A stretch of DNA of 9,378 bases from an uncultured Bacteroidales bacterium (GCA_937915475.1 CALGIR010000103.1:1-9378); one strand, 5' to 3'. Shown: positions 1 through 7,245, counted from the stretch's first letter. Translations and numbers: made by a program. Notes: generated by a model not told the origin, from the letters alone.

Positions 1-75
1 GATATTAGATATGGGTGATTTGACCAGTAAAAGCAAGGTTTCTGAATTGATACAATTTTTTTTTATCGGGCAACA

Positions 76-504
76 ATGATTGAGAATATTAAATTTGCCA
101 ATTTTGTAGCCGATGAGCTTGTAACTACTATTGATGCAAACTACAAAACCAACTCAAGTCTTGAGAACAGAGCGATTCTTGGCACCTCCCTAGGTGGATG
201 GAACTCTGCCTTTATGGGATTCAACCGTAGTGAAGCCTTTCAACTGATTGGAATTCACTCTCCTGCGTTTGGCGAGGACATTATTCATGCATACTCCAAT
301 GCAGAAAAGTTACCTCTAAAGATATTTATGAGCGCAGGGGTAATTTTCGACACTGAAGTGAGAGCGCGAGAGATGAAAATTGTACTTGAAAGCAAACAAA
401 ATCCTTTGTATTACATTGAAGTAAATGAAGGTCACTCTTGGGGAAACTGGAGAGCGCTAATTGATGAACCTCTCACCTTTTTTTCCCAGCACTCTGATTT
501 TTGA
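76..504 (+). CDS. Putative esterase (alpha/beta hydrolase, PF00756-like), N-terminally incomplete
   Basis: This is the C-terminal half of an esterase of the 'putative esterase' (esterase D / enterochelin esterase-like) family. The nucleophile elbow GTSLGGW puts the catalytic Ser at residue 38. SAGVIFDT gives a candidate Asp at 92, and NEGHSWGNWR gives the His at 120, so the triad region is present. Family members are usually 230-300 residues or more; only 142 are readable from the ATG at 76, and the N-terminal strands expected before 'FANFVADELV' are missing. In the frame used, stops at 16, 28 and 43 block extension. Another frame upstream (from base 2) reads ILDMGDLTSKSKVSELIQ, which resembles the expected preceding segment, and a 9-T run (56-64) lies between the two. 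Either the gene is decayed or the sequence has an indel there. No Shine-Dalgarno supports ATG 76, so it may not be a genuine start. No signal peptide is visible and the substrate is unknown. Confidence 0.72.
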   Translation: MIENIKFANFVADELVTTIDANYKTNSSLENRAILGTSLGGWNSAFMGFNRSEAFQLIGIHSPAFGEDIIHAYSNAEKLPLKIFMSAGVIFDTEVRAREMKIVLESKQNPLYYIEVNEGHSWGNWRALIDEPLTFFSQHSDF

Positions 505-563
505 ATAGAAATCTGTCCAGTCAAACTAGACCATCTCAAATTCAGTGTTTATAGTTTTTTGTC

Positions 564-586
564 ATGTACTTAGAAAAAAAGTACAT
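564..586 (+). terminator. Weak hairpin downstream of esterase fragment
   Basis: ATGTACTT (564-571) and AAGTACAT (579-586) form a perfect 8-bp stem around a 7-base A-rich loop, starting 60 bases after the esterase stop. The stem is AT-rich and is followed only by a broken T-rich stretch, so its role as a transcription terminator is a weak inference. Confidence 0.2.
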
Positions 587-671
587 TTATTTCCATAGCT
601 CCTTCTAATAAGGAAATTTGGGAACAGAAACAGGGGAACAATATTTAAGTATGTTTTAAATAGAGATATGT

Positions 672-689
672 TTGGTCAAATTTGACCAA
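672..689. repeat. 18-bp perfect palindrome
   Basis: TTGGTCAAATTTGACCAA is identical to its own reverse complement. It does not extend beyond 18 bp (flanks T and C do not pair). Such a spacer-free dyad suits a dimeric DNA-binding protein better than a terminator. It lies about 170 bases after the esterase stop and over 200 bases from the 3' end of the next gene, so no obvious promoter is attached to it. Confidence 0.6.
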
Positions 690-910
690 CTCAGCTTTGA
701 AGTTTTCGTCAGCCATCAAGATTATCCCTGATAGGTTACTCCCCATCAGAGCCTATTTTTGTTTAACTTGAGTTACAAAGATAGTATGCAATATTGTTTG
801 ATGGGGGATGCTGCAAAAATACAGCAACCATTCTGTCCACTTGAAACATAGTTCCTAAAATTTACAGCTATTTTGTCTATTACACCTGTTTTAATGAAAA
901 CTCCTTTTCC

Positions 911-1615
911 CTATTTAGTACAGAACTCCAATAACTCTATTAGGTCTTGATGATTCTTAAAATCTGGTTTATTTTGTGCAGCATACTCTTCAATTTCTCC
1001 CCATTTTGAACGATAAATCTTTTTTAATGATTTTAGTCTTGAGATTGTGTATTTTTTCCCATTCTTCATTAAAAGGAACCTTTCGCTTAGGGTAAATTTA
1101 TTAGTTGTAGTAGCTTCTATGTATGAAAAGCGGCCATTAATAGTTATTGAGGAGAGTTCTCTTACTGAAGAGGTTGTTGTTGAACCACCGTATGGGCCTG
1201 CATTATCCTTGTTTTCATAGGCTTTGCCTTGTCGTTGTAATAATAATTTTGACCCATCACTAAAAACCTCCAATAATTCAACTATATTATATTTATCAAT
1301 GGGGATAAAGGTTCTATCTCCATACGATACTACTATAATATTGTTTAATTTAGCCAAAACAAAGGGTTCGTTTTGTTCATTAATAAAACAGATACGGTTT
1401 GAAGGGAGGTGGTAATTTAGGTTTTGCTGTGAAGTTATTCCGTTTGTGAAGATAATCTTTCCTGGCTGAAATTCAGCATCAAGAAACTGAACTTTCATAT
1501 TCTCAATGTCTTGTTCATCATTTGTCTTTTTATGATCGGTTTGATAGTTGTTGGCATAAAGAATAGTGTATGAAAACACTATTAGAATGGATAGGGTGAA
1601 AATTGCTTTTTTCAT
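911..1615 (-). CDS. Exported protein of unknown function
   Basis: I do not recognise a family. The 234-residue product begins with a clear signal peptide: two lysines, a hydrophobic core (about residues 4-18) and a likely cleavage after LYA at residue 21. It should therefore be exported to the periplasm or outer membrane, and there is no lipobox cysteine. The mature part is hydrophilic and predicted beta-rich in its middle (alternating hydrophobic residues around LNNIIVVSYGDRTFIPID). A low-complexity Gly/Ser/Thr segment lies near residues 140-152, and a lysine-rich, probably helical C-terminus contains KKYTISRLKSLKKIYRSK. It lies 55 bases downstream of the Crp/Fnr-type gene on the same strand, with no strong terminator between them, so co-transcription is possible. 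The ATG at 1615 is chosen because the signal peptide starts exactly there. Confidence 0.75.
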   Translation of the reverse strand: MKKAIFTLSILIVFSYTILYANNYQTDHKKTNDEQDIENMKVQFLDAEFQPGKIIFTNGITSQQNLNYHLPSNRICFINEQNEPFVLAKLNNIIVVSYGDRTFIPIDKYNIVELLEVFSDGSKLLLQRQGKAYENKDNAGPYGGSTTTSSVRELSSITINGRFSYIEATTTNKFTLSERFLLMKNGKKYTISRLKSLKKIYRSKWGEIEEYAAQNKPDFKNHQDLIELLEFCTK

Positions 1616-1670
1616 AGTTGTAGTATTATAGATTAGGTTATCTAATTCTCAATAGCTAAAATTTCAAGAT

Positions 1671-2339
1671 TTATCTTATCATCTCCAGCAGTTTCTGCTT
1701 ATTCACAATCTGAACCTCGCGTCGGTTAACCACAATAGTCCCATCATTCTCCATTTCCGATAGAACACGGGCAAGCGATGGCCGGGTTACCCCAAACATT
1801 TCTGCCAGTTCCTGATGTGATTTAGGTAGAATAATGGTTGTTCGGGTTTCACTCTTTGAAAGATTTAGCAAATAATGCGCCACCTTCTCTTTAATGGTTT
1901 TAAACGAAAGGAACCATAATTTTGTGGTTAAAAAATGTGCCCTATTGGATACTGCCCTAAGAAAGTTCTTTAGAATAGTTTCGTTCGATTGCATAAGCCT
2001 GAGAACATAGGTGCGTGGAATGAACAGGATTTTACAATTATTCAAAGCAACCACGTCAACGGGAAATCTGTTTATCTTGCTAAATAATACAGCATGTGCC
2101 AAGGGTTGAGGTGCTTGAATCTCTTCAATTTTCAGTATTTTACCTGAAAAGTCAACCATCTCGCCCTTAACTACACCCTCAATTACAATGAGTAAACTAT
2201 TCACTTCCTCATCGCGCTGGACAATCGTTTGTCCTTTACTGAACGATTTTACAGAGTATGATATACTACTGAAAATTTTCTCTAAGTCTTTGGCCGTTAG
2301 CCCATCGAAAAAAGGCGAATTACAAAGAATGTTGAACAT
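1671..2339 (-). CDS. Crp/Fnr-family transcriptional regulator
   Basis: The 222-residue protein has the two-domain Crp/Fnr layout. An N-terminal cyclic-nucleotide-binding-like beta-roll (about residues 10-115) contains FSKGQTIVQRDEEVNSLLIVIEGVVKG. A long dimer helix (about 118-145) follows, then a C-terminal winged helix-turn-helix (about 147-215) whose recognition region is SHQELAEMFGVTRPSLARVLSEMENDG (174-200). The usual phosphate-binding-cassette signature of true cAMP receptors (FGE...R.A) is replaced by IQAPQPLAHAVLF, and the N-terminal Cys cluster of the FNR Fe-S sensor is absent (only C6 and C102). It therefore probably senses something other than cAMP or oxygen via Fe-S; this is inference. 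Length is typical of the family. It diverges from the HD hydrolase across a 51-base gap and may be co-transcribed with the exported protein downstream. The target genes cannot be read from sequence. Confidence 0.92.
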   Translation of the reverse strand: MFNILCNSPFFDGLTAKDLEKIFSSISYSVKSFSKGQTIVQRDEEVNSLLIVIEGVVKGEMVDFSGKILKIEEIQAPQPLAHAVLFSKINRFPVDVVALNNCKILFIPRTYVLRLMQSNETILKNFLRAVSNRAHFLTTKLWFLSFKTIKEKVAHYLLNLSKSETRTTIILPKSHQELAEMFGVTRPSLARVLSEMENDGTIVVNRREVQIVNKQKLLEMIR

Positions 2340-2372
2340 GGATTATTAGTTGAAGTTTTTTAATTTTACATT

Positions 2373-2380
2373 CAAAAATA
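2373..2380 (-). promoter_or_regulatory. Candidate Bacteroidetes -7 box for the Crp/Fnr-type gene
   Basis: On the minus strand the bases read TATTTTTG, a full match to the Bacteroidetes TAnnTTTG -7 consensus. The box lies 33 bases before the regulator's ATG, which would give a leader of about 25-30 bases. No clear -33 TTTG partner is seen at the usual distance, so the call rests on one box in an AT-rich gap. Confidence 0.4.
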
Positions 2381-2390
2381 GCCATTTATT

Positions 2391-2948
2391 ATGAGAGCAC
2401 GAGAATATTATCTTGACCTACTCAATAAAAACATCAAAAACCCAAAAATGATTGCCCATAGCCTGGCATCAGAGGCCGTGCTAAGGGCGCTGGCAAAGCG
2501 CTTTGATGAGAATGAGTATGTTTGGGGAATTGCTGGCCTTCTGCATGATATTGATGTGGAGTTTACCGAGGGGGATTCAATGCGCCATGGTCTAGAGGGG
2601 GCCGATTTGCTAAAGGCCGAAGGCCTGCCCAATGATGCTGTTGATGCCATTCGCATGCATAACGAGGAGGCAACTGGGAAGGAACGGGAAACGCTTTTCC
2701 AGCACGCACTGGCAGCTGGTGAAACAATTACAGGGTTAATTTTTGCAACTGCACTGGTTTATCCCGATAAGAAAATTGCCAGCGTAAAGTCCAAATCGAT
2801 AGTTAAGCGTATGAAACAGAAAGCGTTTGCAGCATCGGTAAACCGAGAAACCATTATGGAGTGTGAGAAAATTGGTATTCCAATCGATGAATTTACCGAA
2901 CTTTCGCTCGAAGCGTTAAAACCAATTGCGGAGGAGCTGGGGTTCTAG
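2391..2948 (+). CDS. HD-domain (HDIG-type) metal-dependent phosphohydrolase
   Basis: The 185-residue cytoplasmic protein is a stand-alone HD domain. The visible metal and active-site residues are H23 (AHSLASE), the H52-D53 doublet (GLLHDID), H66 (MRHGLEGA) and H90 (IRMHNEE). ALAAGETITGLIFATALVYPDKK follows, with an acidic residue (E111) where many HD proteins have Asp. The downstream block, with VKSKSIVKRMKQKAFAASVNRE and CEKIGIP, is characteristic of a conserved HDIG subgroup common in anaerobic bacteria. The family hydrolyses phosphoester bonds, often in nucleotides; the substrate here is not known. Length is normal for the subgroup. It has its own gap upstream (51 bases, shared with the divergent regulator) and ends 146 bases before the convergent plug gene, so it is probably monocistronic. 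There is no sensor or output domain, so a second-messenger role is not supported. Confidence 0.88.
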   Translation: MRAREYYLDLLNKNIKNPKMIAHSLASEAVLRALAKRFDENEYVWGIAGLLHDIDVEFTEGDSMRHGLEGADLLKAEGLPNDAVDAIRMHNEEATGKERETLFQHALAAGETITGLIFATALVYPDKKIASVKSKSIVKRMKQKAFAASVNRETIMECEKIGIPIDEFTELSLEALKPIAEELGF

Positions 2949-3094
2949 TGTTTTTTCGAATAGTTAAATGTTTATTAACCAAACCCATTGCAGGCTTCAT
3001 TTTTTTAAATATAGAGATTAAAGTTTTTTATGCCATCTCAATCTTTGTTGAGCATTGGGTTTGCTTCAATATGAGTTAATTCTTAAAAGAATGT

Positions 3095-4396
3095 TTATAG
3101 TGTGCCTATTTGTTTAAGACCAATAATTCTCTCGTACCTCGCACCCATCGGCTTGTAGTAAACCAGAATAGTGTAGATATTCCCTGTATCAAAGAAACTT
3201 CCCTCAAAATGTGTAAAATCAACAGTGTTTTTCGAACTATTTCCTACCACGTAAGCATAATTGTATGCTCCCTGTTTTAACAGCAAACTGAGTTCGTAAG
3301 TCCCTTCAATAGGGTTGTAAACCATCTTGTTTTCGGGTGATAACATCCAGTTTGTCAATTCCCCGTAGAGGTAAACGTTATTGCCCTCGTCTAACTCCAT
3401 AGGCGTTTTTAGGCTGAAGTACGTCCAAAGGTAGTCAGCTTCAATATTTGCTTGGCTGCTTCCCTCTAGGTTTACCGCATAATACCCATTGAAGTCTGAT
3501 ATGCTGGAATATTTCTGATTTCTTCGGCTTTTATCCGTATTTATTAGTGCATGAAACATTGTGCCCTTGTAGGTAATATCGCTAACTCCCTGTCCAGGGT
3601 AACGAATGTTTTTAGTATCGAAAATTCGATACTCATTTCCACCATTGAAAATTAGCCCATCGGGGTGGGTGTAGCCTATTTTACTCCCATCAATAAATGT
3701 AGGCTTTATATCCATAAAGCATCCTTGCGAAATATTATTTTGACAAACAACCGTTTTTATCTCATTAAATGGGTCGGTAACCCTAAAGTTACCCGTATTT
3801 ACCGCTAGGTTAAGCTGCTGTCCGCTGTACCGCATTAATCCTGCTGAAGGCTGACGAATTGTGGCCTCTATTCCAGCCAAGGATTGATATACTAGAAACC
3901 TTTTTTGGATTAAAATCTCTTCGGGATTATAGGTGTTAAAAACTTTAATAAGGTAATTTCCCGAAATCTTTAGTTTAACATCATTGTTGGGTATCTCAAG
4001 CTTACAATGCATATAGTTGGGTACGGCTCCACTTGAAAAGCTGAAATCGCGGATTTCGTTTACCTCAAAACCATTCATGTAGTCGGAATAGAACAATGAT
4101 GAAGAATCCCAGCTGCTATTGCAATGTGTAAGAGTGTATGAGTATGTTCCAGGATTCTCGGATAAATCGTCGAACGTGAGCATGATTGCCTCGTTACTAA
4201 AGAGTTCAATGGCTGGAATTGAGAACTCTGTTCCAGCCTTTCTAATCATAACTGTTTTTAAATCATTGGATTTAATAAATTCTTGAGTGATTTTTACATC
4301 CTGTTGAACAATAACGTTCGATAGCGTGTTGTTTGTGAAATAACAGATAATGCTTACGATAGTTAATGCTGAGGCAATTAATGTTTTTATTCTCAT
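3095..4396 (-). CDS. Type IX secretion system plug protein (former DUF5103)
   Basis: The 433-residue sequence matches my recollection of the Bacteroidetes family once called DUF5103 and now named the type IX secretion plug. In structural work on Flavobacterium SprA, the plug closes the periplasmic side of the giant outer-membrane translocon when PorV is not bound. An N-terminal signal sequence (hydrophobic about residues 5-20) indicates export to the periplasm; C19 lacks a good lipobox. The first beta-rich domain (about 30-160) contains LTFDDLSENPGTYSYTLTHC and NYLIKVFNTYN. A later part (about 335-395) has YLYGELTNWML ... YELSLLLKQGAYNYAYVV, resembling a carbohydrate-binding/immunoglobulin-like sandwich. 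Length is normal for the family. The gene is divergent from nqrA, with no other secretion genes (sprA, porV, gld) in the window, so it appears to be an orphan locus. The ATG at 4396 is chosen because the signal peptide starts there. Confidence 0.85.
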   Translation of the reverse strand: MRIKTLIASALTIVSIICYFTNNTLSNVIVQQDVKITQEFIKSNDLKTVMIRKAGTEFSIPAIELFSNEAIMLTFDDLSENPGTYSYTLTHCNSSWDSSSLFYSDYMNGFEVNEIRDFSFSSGAVPNYMHCKLEIPNNDVKLKISGNYLIKVFNTYNPEEILIQKRFLVYQSLAGIEATIRQPSAGLMRYSGQQLNLAVNTGNFRVTDPFNEIKTVVCQNNISQGCFMDIKPTFIDGSKIGYTHPDGLIFNGGNEYRIFDTKNIRYPGQGVSDITYKGTMFHALINTDKSRRNQKYSSISDFNGYYAVNLEGSSQANIEADYLWTYFSLKTPMELDEGNNVYLYGELTNWMLSPENKMVYNPIEGTYELSLLLKQGAYNYAYVVGNSSKNTVDFTHFEGSFFDTGNIYTILVYYKPMGARYERIIGLKQIGTL

Positions 4397-4466
4397 ACTA
4401 AAACTTGTTATATTGTTTACTGCGTGTTTATTATTTTAAGACAAAAACCAAACATTTATCAGATTA

Positions 4467-4489
4467 TAGTTAATTCAACAAATTAACTA
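4467..4489. repeat. 9-bp-arm inverted repeat between plug gene and nqrA
   Basis: TAGTTAATT (4467-4475) and AATTAACTA (4481-4489) are exact reverse complements separated by a 5-base spacer (CAACA). The dyad lies 71 bases upstream of the plug gene's ATG on that gene's promoter side and about 190 bases upstream of nqrA. Geometry fits an operator for a dimeric regulator, but arms this AT-rich can arise by chance in this region. Confidence 0.45.
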
Positions 4490-4587
4490 AGAATCTATGA
4501 ATACTTAGCATAAGTTGATAACTAGATGTTTACTTTGACCCGATGAATTATTTTAACATAAATTATGTAATAAAGCAGACGTATTGT

Positions 4588-4595
4588 TATATTTG
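4588..4595 (+). promoter_or_regulatory. Candidate distal -7 box for nqr operon
   Basis: TATATTTG matches the Bacteroidetes TAnnTTTG consensus fully and faces nqrA, 80 bases before its ATG. An imperfect palindrome, ACATA-aat-TATGT (4556-4568), lies just upstream where a -33 element or activator site would be, but no TTTG -33 box is seen. Confidence 0.38.
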
Positions 4596-4637
4596 CTGCA
4601 TTGTTAGTGAGCGAAAATGTTTAGCAAAATTTTTTTA

Positions 4638-4645
4638 TAGATTTG
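4638..4645 (+). promoter_or_regulatory. Candidate proximal -7 box for nqr operon
   Basis: TAGATTTG matches TAnnTTTG fully and lies 30 bases upstream of the nqrA ATG, giving a short leader of roughly 20-25 bases that is typical for the phylum. No convincing -33 TTTG is found at the usual spacing. Of the two boxes, this one has the more usual distance to the start codon. Confidence 0.42.
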
Positions 4646-4675
4646 TTACACCAAAATTAATAACTAACCAAAATC

Positions 4676-6031
4676 ATGCCTAAGGTACATAAGATTCGAC
4701 GAGGTTTAAATATTCCCTTAAAGGGAGAGGCCGAAAAGGTGTTTTCAAGAGCAGAACAGGCCGAGGCTTACGCAGTTAAACCAATCGATTTTCACGGGCT
4801 AACGCCTAAACTTAGCGTAAAAGAGGGGGATAAAGTGAAGGCTGGGTCACCACTTTTTTTCAATAAGTTTCGTCCTAATATTGTTTTTACTTCGCCTGTT
4901 AGCGGTGAGGTGTTTATGGTGCGTAGAGGTGAACGCAGAAGAATTCTTGAGGTTATTGTTCTCCCCGATAAAGTGCAGGAGTATGAAGATTTTGGCGCAG
5001 AGCAGCCATCGTCACTCTCTCGCGAGCAGATTATTGAGAAGATGCTAAAATCGGGAGTTTGGCCAATGATTAGGCAGCGGCCCTACGCAATAATTGCAAA
5101 TCCTGAGCAAAAACCAAAGTCAATTCATATCTCAGCGTTTGATACAGCGCCATTGGCACCCGATTTAGATTTTGCAGTTAAAGATGAGGCCGAGGCCTTT
5201 CAGACAGGTATTGAGGCACTGAAAAAACTAACCCACGGTAAGGTTAATATTAACCTAAATGCAGAGTATCCCCCAAATGATGTGTTTACTAAACTAAAAG
5301 GGGTTGAATTTAATCGTTTTTCAGGTCCACACCCAACGGGCAATGTGGGAATACAAATTCATCATATTGAACCACTTTTTAAGGGTGACCTTATTTGGAC
5401 AGTCGACCCTCTTGATGTGATAATTATTGGAAGGCTTTTTTTGAAGGGTAATTACGATGCAACTAAAGTTATTGCCTTGGCTGGGTCTGAAGTCCAAAAG
5501 CCACGATATTTTATAACTGGTGCATCCATAAGTAACATTATTAGCAATAATCTTAAAAAACCCGTTGATGAACTCAGGTTTATTAGCGGAAATGTGCTTA
5601 CAGGAACGAGGATTGACGACAACGGCTTCTTAGGTCATCACGAAAATATGATTACTGTAATACCTGAGGGTGATCATTATGAGTTTATGGGTTGGGCTTC
5701 TCCTGGAATTAACAAGTTTAGCGATACTCGAACATTTATTTCAAAACTAATTCCGGGTAAAAAATTTGCATTGCACACCAATTTAAATGGAGGTGAAAGA
5801 GCATACGTTATGACAGGGCAGTATGATAAGGTATTGCCAATGAATATTTATCCCGTTCATCTTATCAAGGCAATTTTGGCAAATGATATTGATAAAATGG
5901 AAAGTTTAGGTATTTACGAGGTTATTGAGGAAGATATGGCGCTTTGCGAATATGTTTGCACATCAAAAACTGAGGTGCAGGCAATACTTCGTGATGGCAT
6001 AGAACTAATGATTAAAGAGCTAGGAGAATAG
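4676..6031 (+). CDS. nqrA: Na+-translocating NADH:quinone reductase subunit A
   Basis: The 451-residue product is NqrA, the peripheral cytoplasmic subunit of Na+-NQR, which binds the membrane subunit NqrB and has been linked to quinone and inhibitor binding. Family marks in order are KIRRGLNIPLKGEAE at the N-terminus, a biotinyl-lipoyl-like segment around residues 40-90 (VKEGDKVKAGSPLFF, VFTSPVSGEV), SGPHPTGNVGIQIHHI in the middle, GRLFLKGNYDATKVIALAGSEV, ISGNVLTGTRI, and GFLGHHENMITVIPEG followed by FMGWASPGINKFS. No membrane segment is expected. Vibrio cholerae NqrA is of similar length (about 446). It is the first gene of the nqr operon, preceded by a 279-base gap with two candidate -7 boxes and no Shine-Dalgarno, which is usual in Bacteroidetes. 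The start at 4676 gives the normal family N-terminus. nqrB follows after 34 bases. Confidence 0.97.
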   Translation: MPKVHKIRRGLNIPLKGEAEKVFSRAEQAEAYAVKPIDFHGLTPKLSVKEGDKVKAGSPLFFNKFRPNIVFTSPVSGEVFMVRRGERRRILEVIVLPDKVQEYEDFGAEQPSSLSREQIIEKMLKSGVWPMIRQRPYAIIANPEQKPKSIHISAFDTAPLAPDLDFAVKDEAEAFQTGIEALKKLTHGKVNINLNAEYPPNDVFTKLKGVEFNRFSGPHPTGNVGIQIHHIEPLFKGDLIWTVDPLDVIIIGRLFLKGNYDATKVIALAGSEVQKPRYFITGASISNIISNNLKKPVDELRFISGNVLTGTRIDDNGFLGHHENMITVIPEGDHYEFMGWASPGINKFSDTRTFISKLIPGKKFALHTNLNGGERAYVMTGQYDKVLPMNIYPVHLIKAILANDIDKMESLGIYEVIEEDMALCEYVCTSKTEVQAILRDGIELMIKELGE

Positions 6032-6065
6032 CTTTTTGCATTTATAAGATAAAAAACAGCAGATA

Positions 6066-7235
6066 ATGAAATCATTACGGAATTTTGTAGATAAAATTAA
6101 ACCGAATTTTGAGAAGGGGGGCAAGCTGGAGATTTTCCACTCAACCTTCGAAGGAGTCGAAACTTTTCTGTTTGTTCCCAATAAGGTAACACAGAAAGGG
6201 AGTCATATCCGCGATGCCATCGATTTAAAACGCACAATGATTATTGTGGTAATGGCTCTAGTGCCAGCACTTTTATTTGGTATTTGGAACGTAGGATATC
6301 AGCAGGCACTTGCCACTGGTGGGTCAATTGATTTTTGGCCAATTGTTCTTTTCGGATTGGGTAAGGTATTGCCAATAATAGTTGTGTCATATGTAGTGGG
6401 TTTGGGCATAGAGTTTGGCTTTGCACAGGTACGTGGGCACGAAATTAATGAGGGTTTTTTGGTTACCGGCATGCTCATTCCGTTGATTGTCCCCGTTGAT
6501 ATCCCCCTTTGGATGGTTGCTCTAGCAACTGTGTTTACTGTTGTAATTGGCAAGGAAGTGTTTGGTGGAACTGGTATGAATATCTTTAACCCAGCTCTAC
6601 TTGCTCGTGCTTTCCTTTTCTTTGCATATCCATCGCACATGAGTGGCGATTATGTTTGGGTAGCAGGCTTAACAAAGGGTGAGGGTATAATAGATGGTTT
6701 TTCGGGTGCAACACCGCTTGCAAATGCAGCCGTTTACGAAATAGATAAAATTCCATCAGCCATGGATATGTTTCTTGGCTTTACCCCTGGTTCAATTGGC
6801 GAAACATCAACGCTTGCAATACTGATTGGAGCCTTTATCCTCATTCTAACAGGTATGGGAAGTTGGAAGATTATTGCATCAACCGTACTCGGAGGATTAA
6901 CCATGGGGATAATTTTTAACACATTTGCTGTAAATCCATTCATGGAACTTCCTGCTTGGCATCACCTTATTATGGGTGGTTTTGCGTTTGGTGCCGTTTT
7001 TATGGCAACCGACCCGGTTACTGCATCGCAAACCGAGAAGGGTAAATGGATATATGGTTTTCTTATCGGGCTTTTAGCTGTGCTAGTAAGGGTGGTTAAC
7101 CCCGCTTATCCAGAAGGTATGATGCTATCCATTTTGTTAATGAATGCCTTTGCCCCGCTAATTGACCACTATGTGATTCAGGCAAATATTAAGAAACGTA
7201 AGAAACGTGCAGCAATCGCTGCCAAAAACAGCTAA
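6066..7235 (+). CDS. nqrB: Na+-translocating NADH:quinone reductase subunit B
   Basis: NqrB is the large membrane subunit (389 residues here, about 415 in Vibrio). It carries covalently bound FMN and riboflavin and passes electrons to quinone while contributing the Na+ path. The N-terminal cytosolic part has TFLFVPNKVTQKGSHIRDAIDLKR (about residues 33-56), a conserved block before the first membrane helix. About ten hydrophobic helices follow. The FMN site is the SGAT of GFSGATPLANA, with the attachment threonine at residue 216 (equivalent to T236 in Vibrio). Other family blocks are GKEVFGGTGMNIFNPALLARAF and ATDPVTASQTEKGKWIYGF. Covalent FMN attachment needs the flavin transferase ApbE, which is not encoded here. 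The gene sits between nqrA (34-base gap) and nqrC (10-base gap). Length and motifs are complete. Confidence 0.97.
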   Translation: MKSLRNFVDKIKPNFEKGGKLEIFHSTFEGVETFLFVPNKVTQKGSHIRDAIDLKRTMIIVVMALVPALLFGIWNVGYQQALATGGSIDFWPIVLFGLGKVLPIIVVSYVVGLGIEFGFAQVRGHEINEGFLVTGMLIPLIVPVDIPLWMVALATVFTVVIGKEVFGGTGMNIFNPALLARAFLFFAYPSHMSGDYVWVAGLTKGEGIIDGFSGATPLANAAVYEIDKIPSAMDMFLGFTPGSIGETSTLAILIGAFILILTGMGSWKIIASTVLGGLTMGIIFNTFAVNPFMELPAWHHLIMGGFAFGAVFMATDPVTASQTEKGKWIYGFLIGLLAVLVRVVNPAYPEGMMLSILLMNAFAPLIDHYVIQANIKKRKKRAAIAAKNS

Positions 7236-7245
7236 AGCTATTACT

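Larger units (their letters stand above)
505..910. other. Gene-poor intergenic stretch with small inverted repeats
   Basis: About 400 AT-rich bases separate the esterase fragment from the convergent secreted-protein gene. I see no convincing coding region; the longest tempting minus-strand ORF is only 23 codons (645-716). The stretch contains an 8-bp hairpin (564-586), an 18-bp perfect palindrome (672-689), a TGCTG/CAGCA stem (809-813 / 822-826) and a CCCCATCA/TGATGGGG inverted pair (741-748 / 799-806). The density of small inverted repeats, together with the damaged neighbouring gene, could mean decayed sequence. No transposase remnant, tRNA or terminal repeat of an insertion sequence is recognisable. 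Confidence 0.5.

Noticed and set aside
645..716. A 23-codon minus-strand ORF beginning MADENFKAEL in the 505-910 gap
   Set aside because: It is very short, overlaps the 18-bp palindrome, has no recognisable family or convincing promoter, and such ORFs arise by chance.
1224..1415. Plus-strand ORF opposite the exported-protein gene
   Set aside because: It is antisense to a gene with a clear signal peptide, is short and has no recognisable motif.
2980..3063. CAAACCCA (2980-2987) / TGGGTTTG (3056-3063) inverted pair between the convergent HD hydrolase and plug genes, considered as a bidirectional terminator
   Set aside because: The arms are only 8 bp and 68 bases apart, with no compact stem and T-run. 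The inner CTCAA/TTGAG stem (3037-3052) also lacks a T-tract on either strand.
4511..4532. Possible FNR/CRP-type box (TTGAT...AGATG) upstream of nqrA
   Set aside because: The second half does not match ATCAA, so the dyad symmetry expected for a Crp/Fnr site is missing.
6241..6943. Minus-strand open frames inside nqrB
   Set aside because: They are antisense shadows of a strongly conserved coding gene, with no plausible protein features.
7207..7245. Upstream in-frame ATG as the start of nqrC
   Set aside because: It would overlap the nqrB 3' end and add residues before the conserved lysine-plus-helix N-terminus; the ATG at 7246 fits family length and operon spacing.
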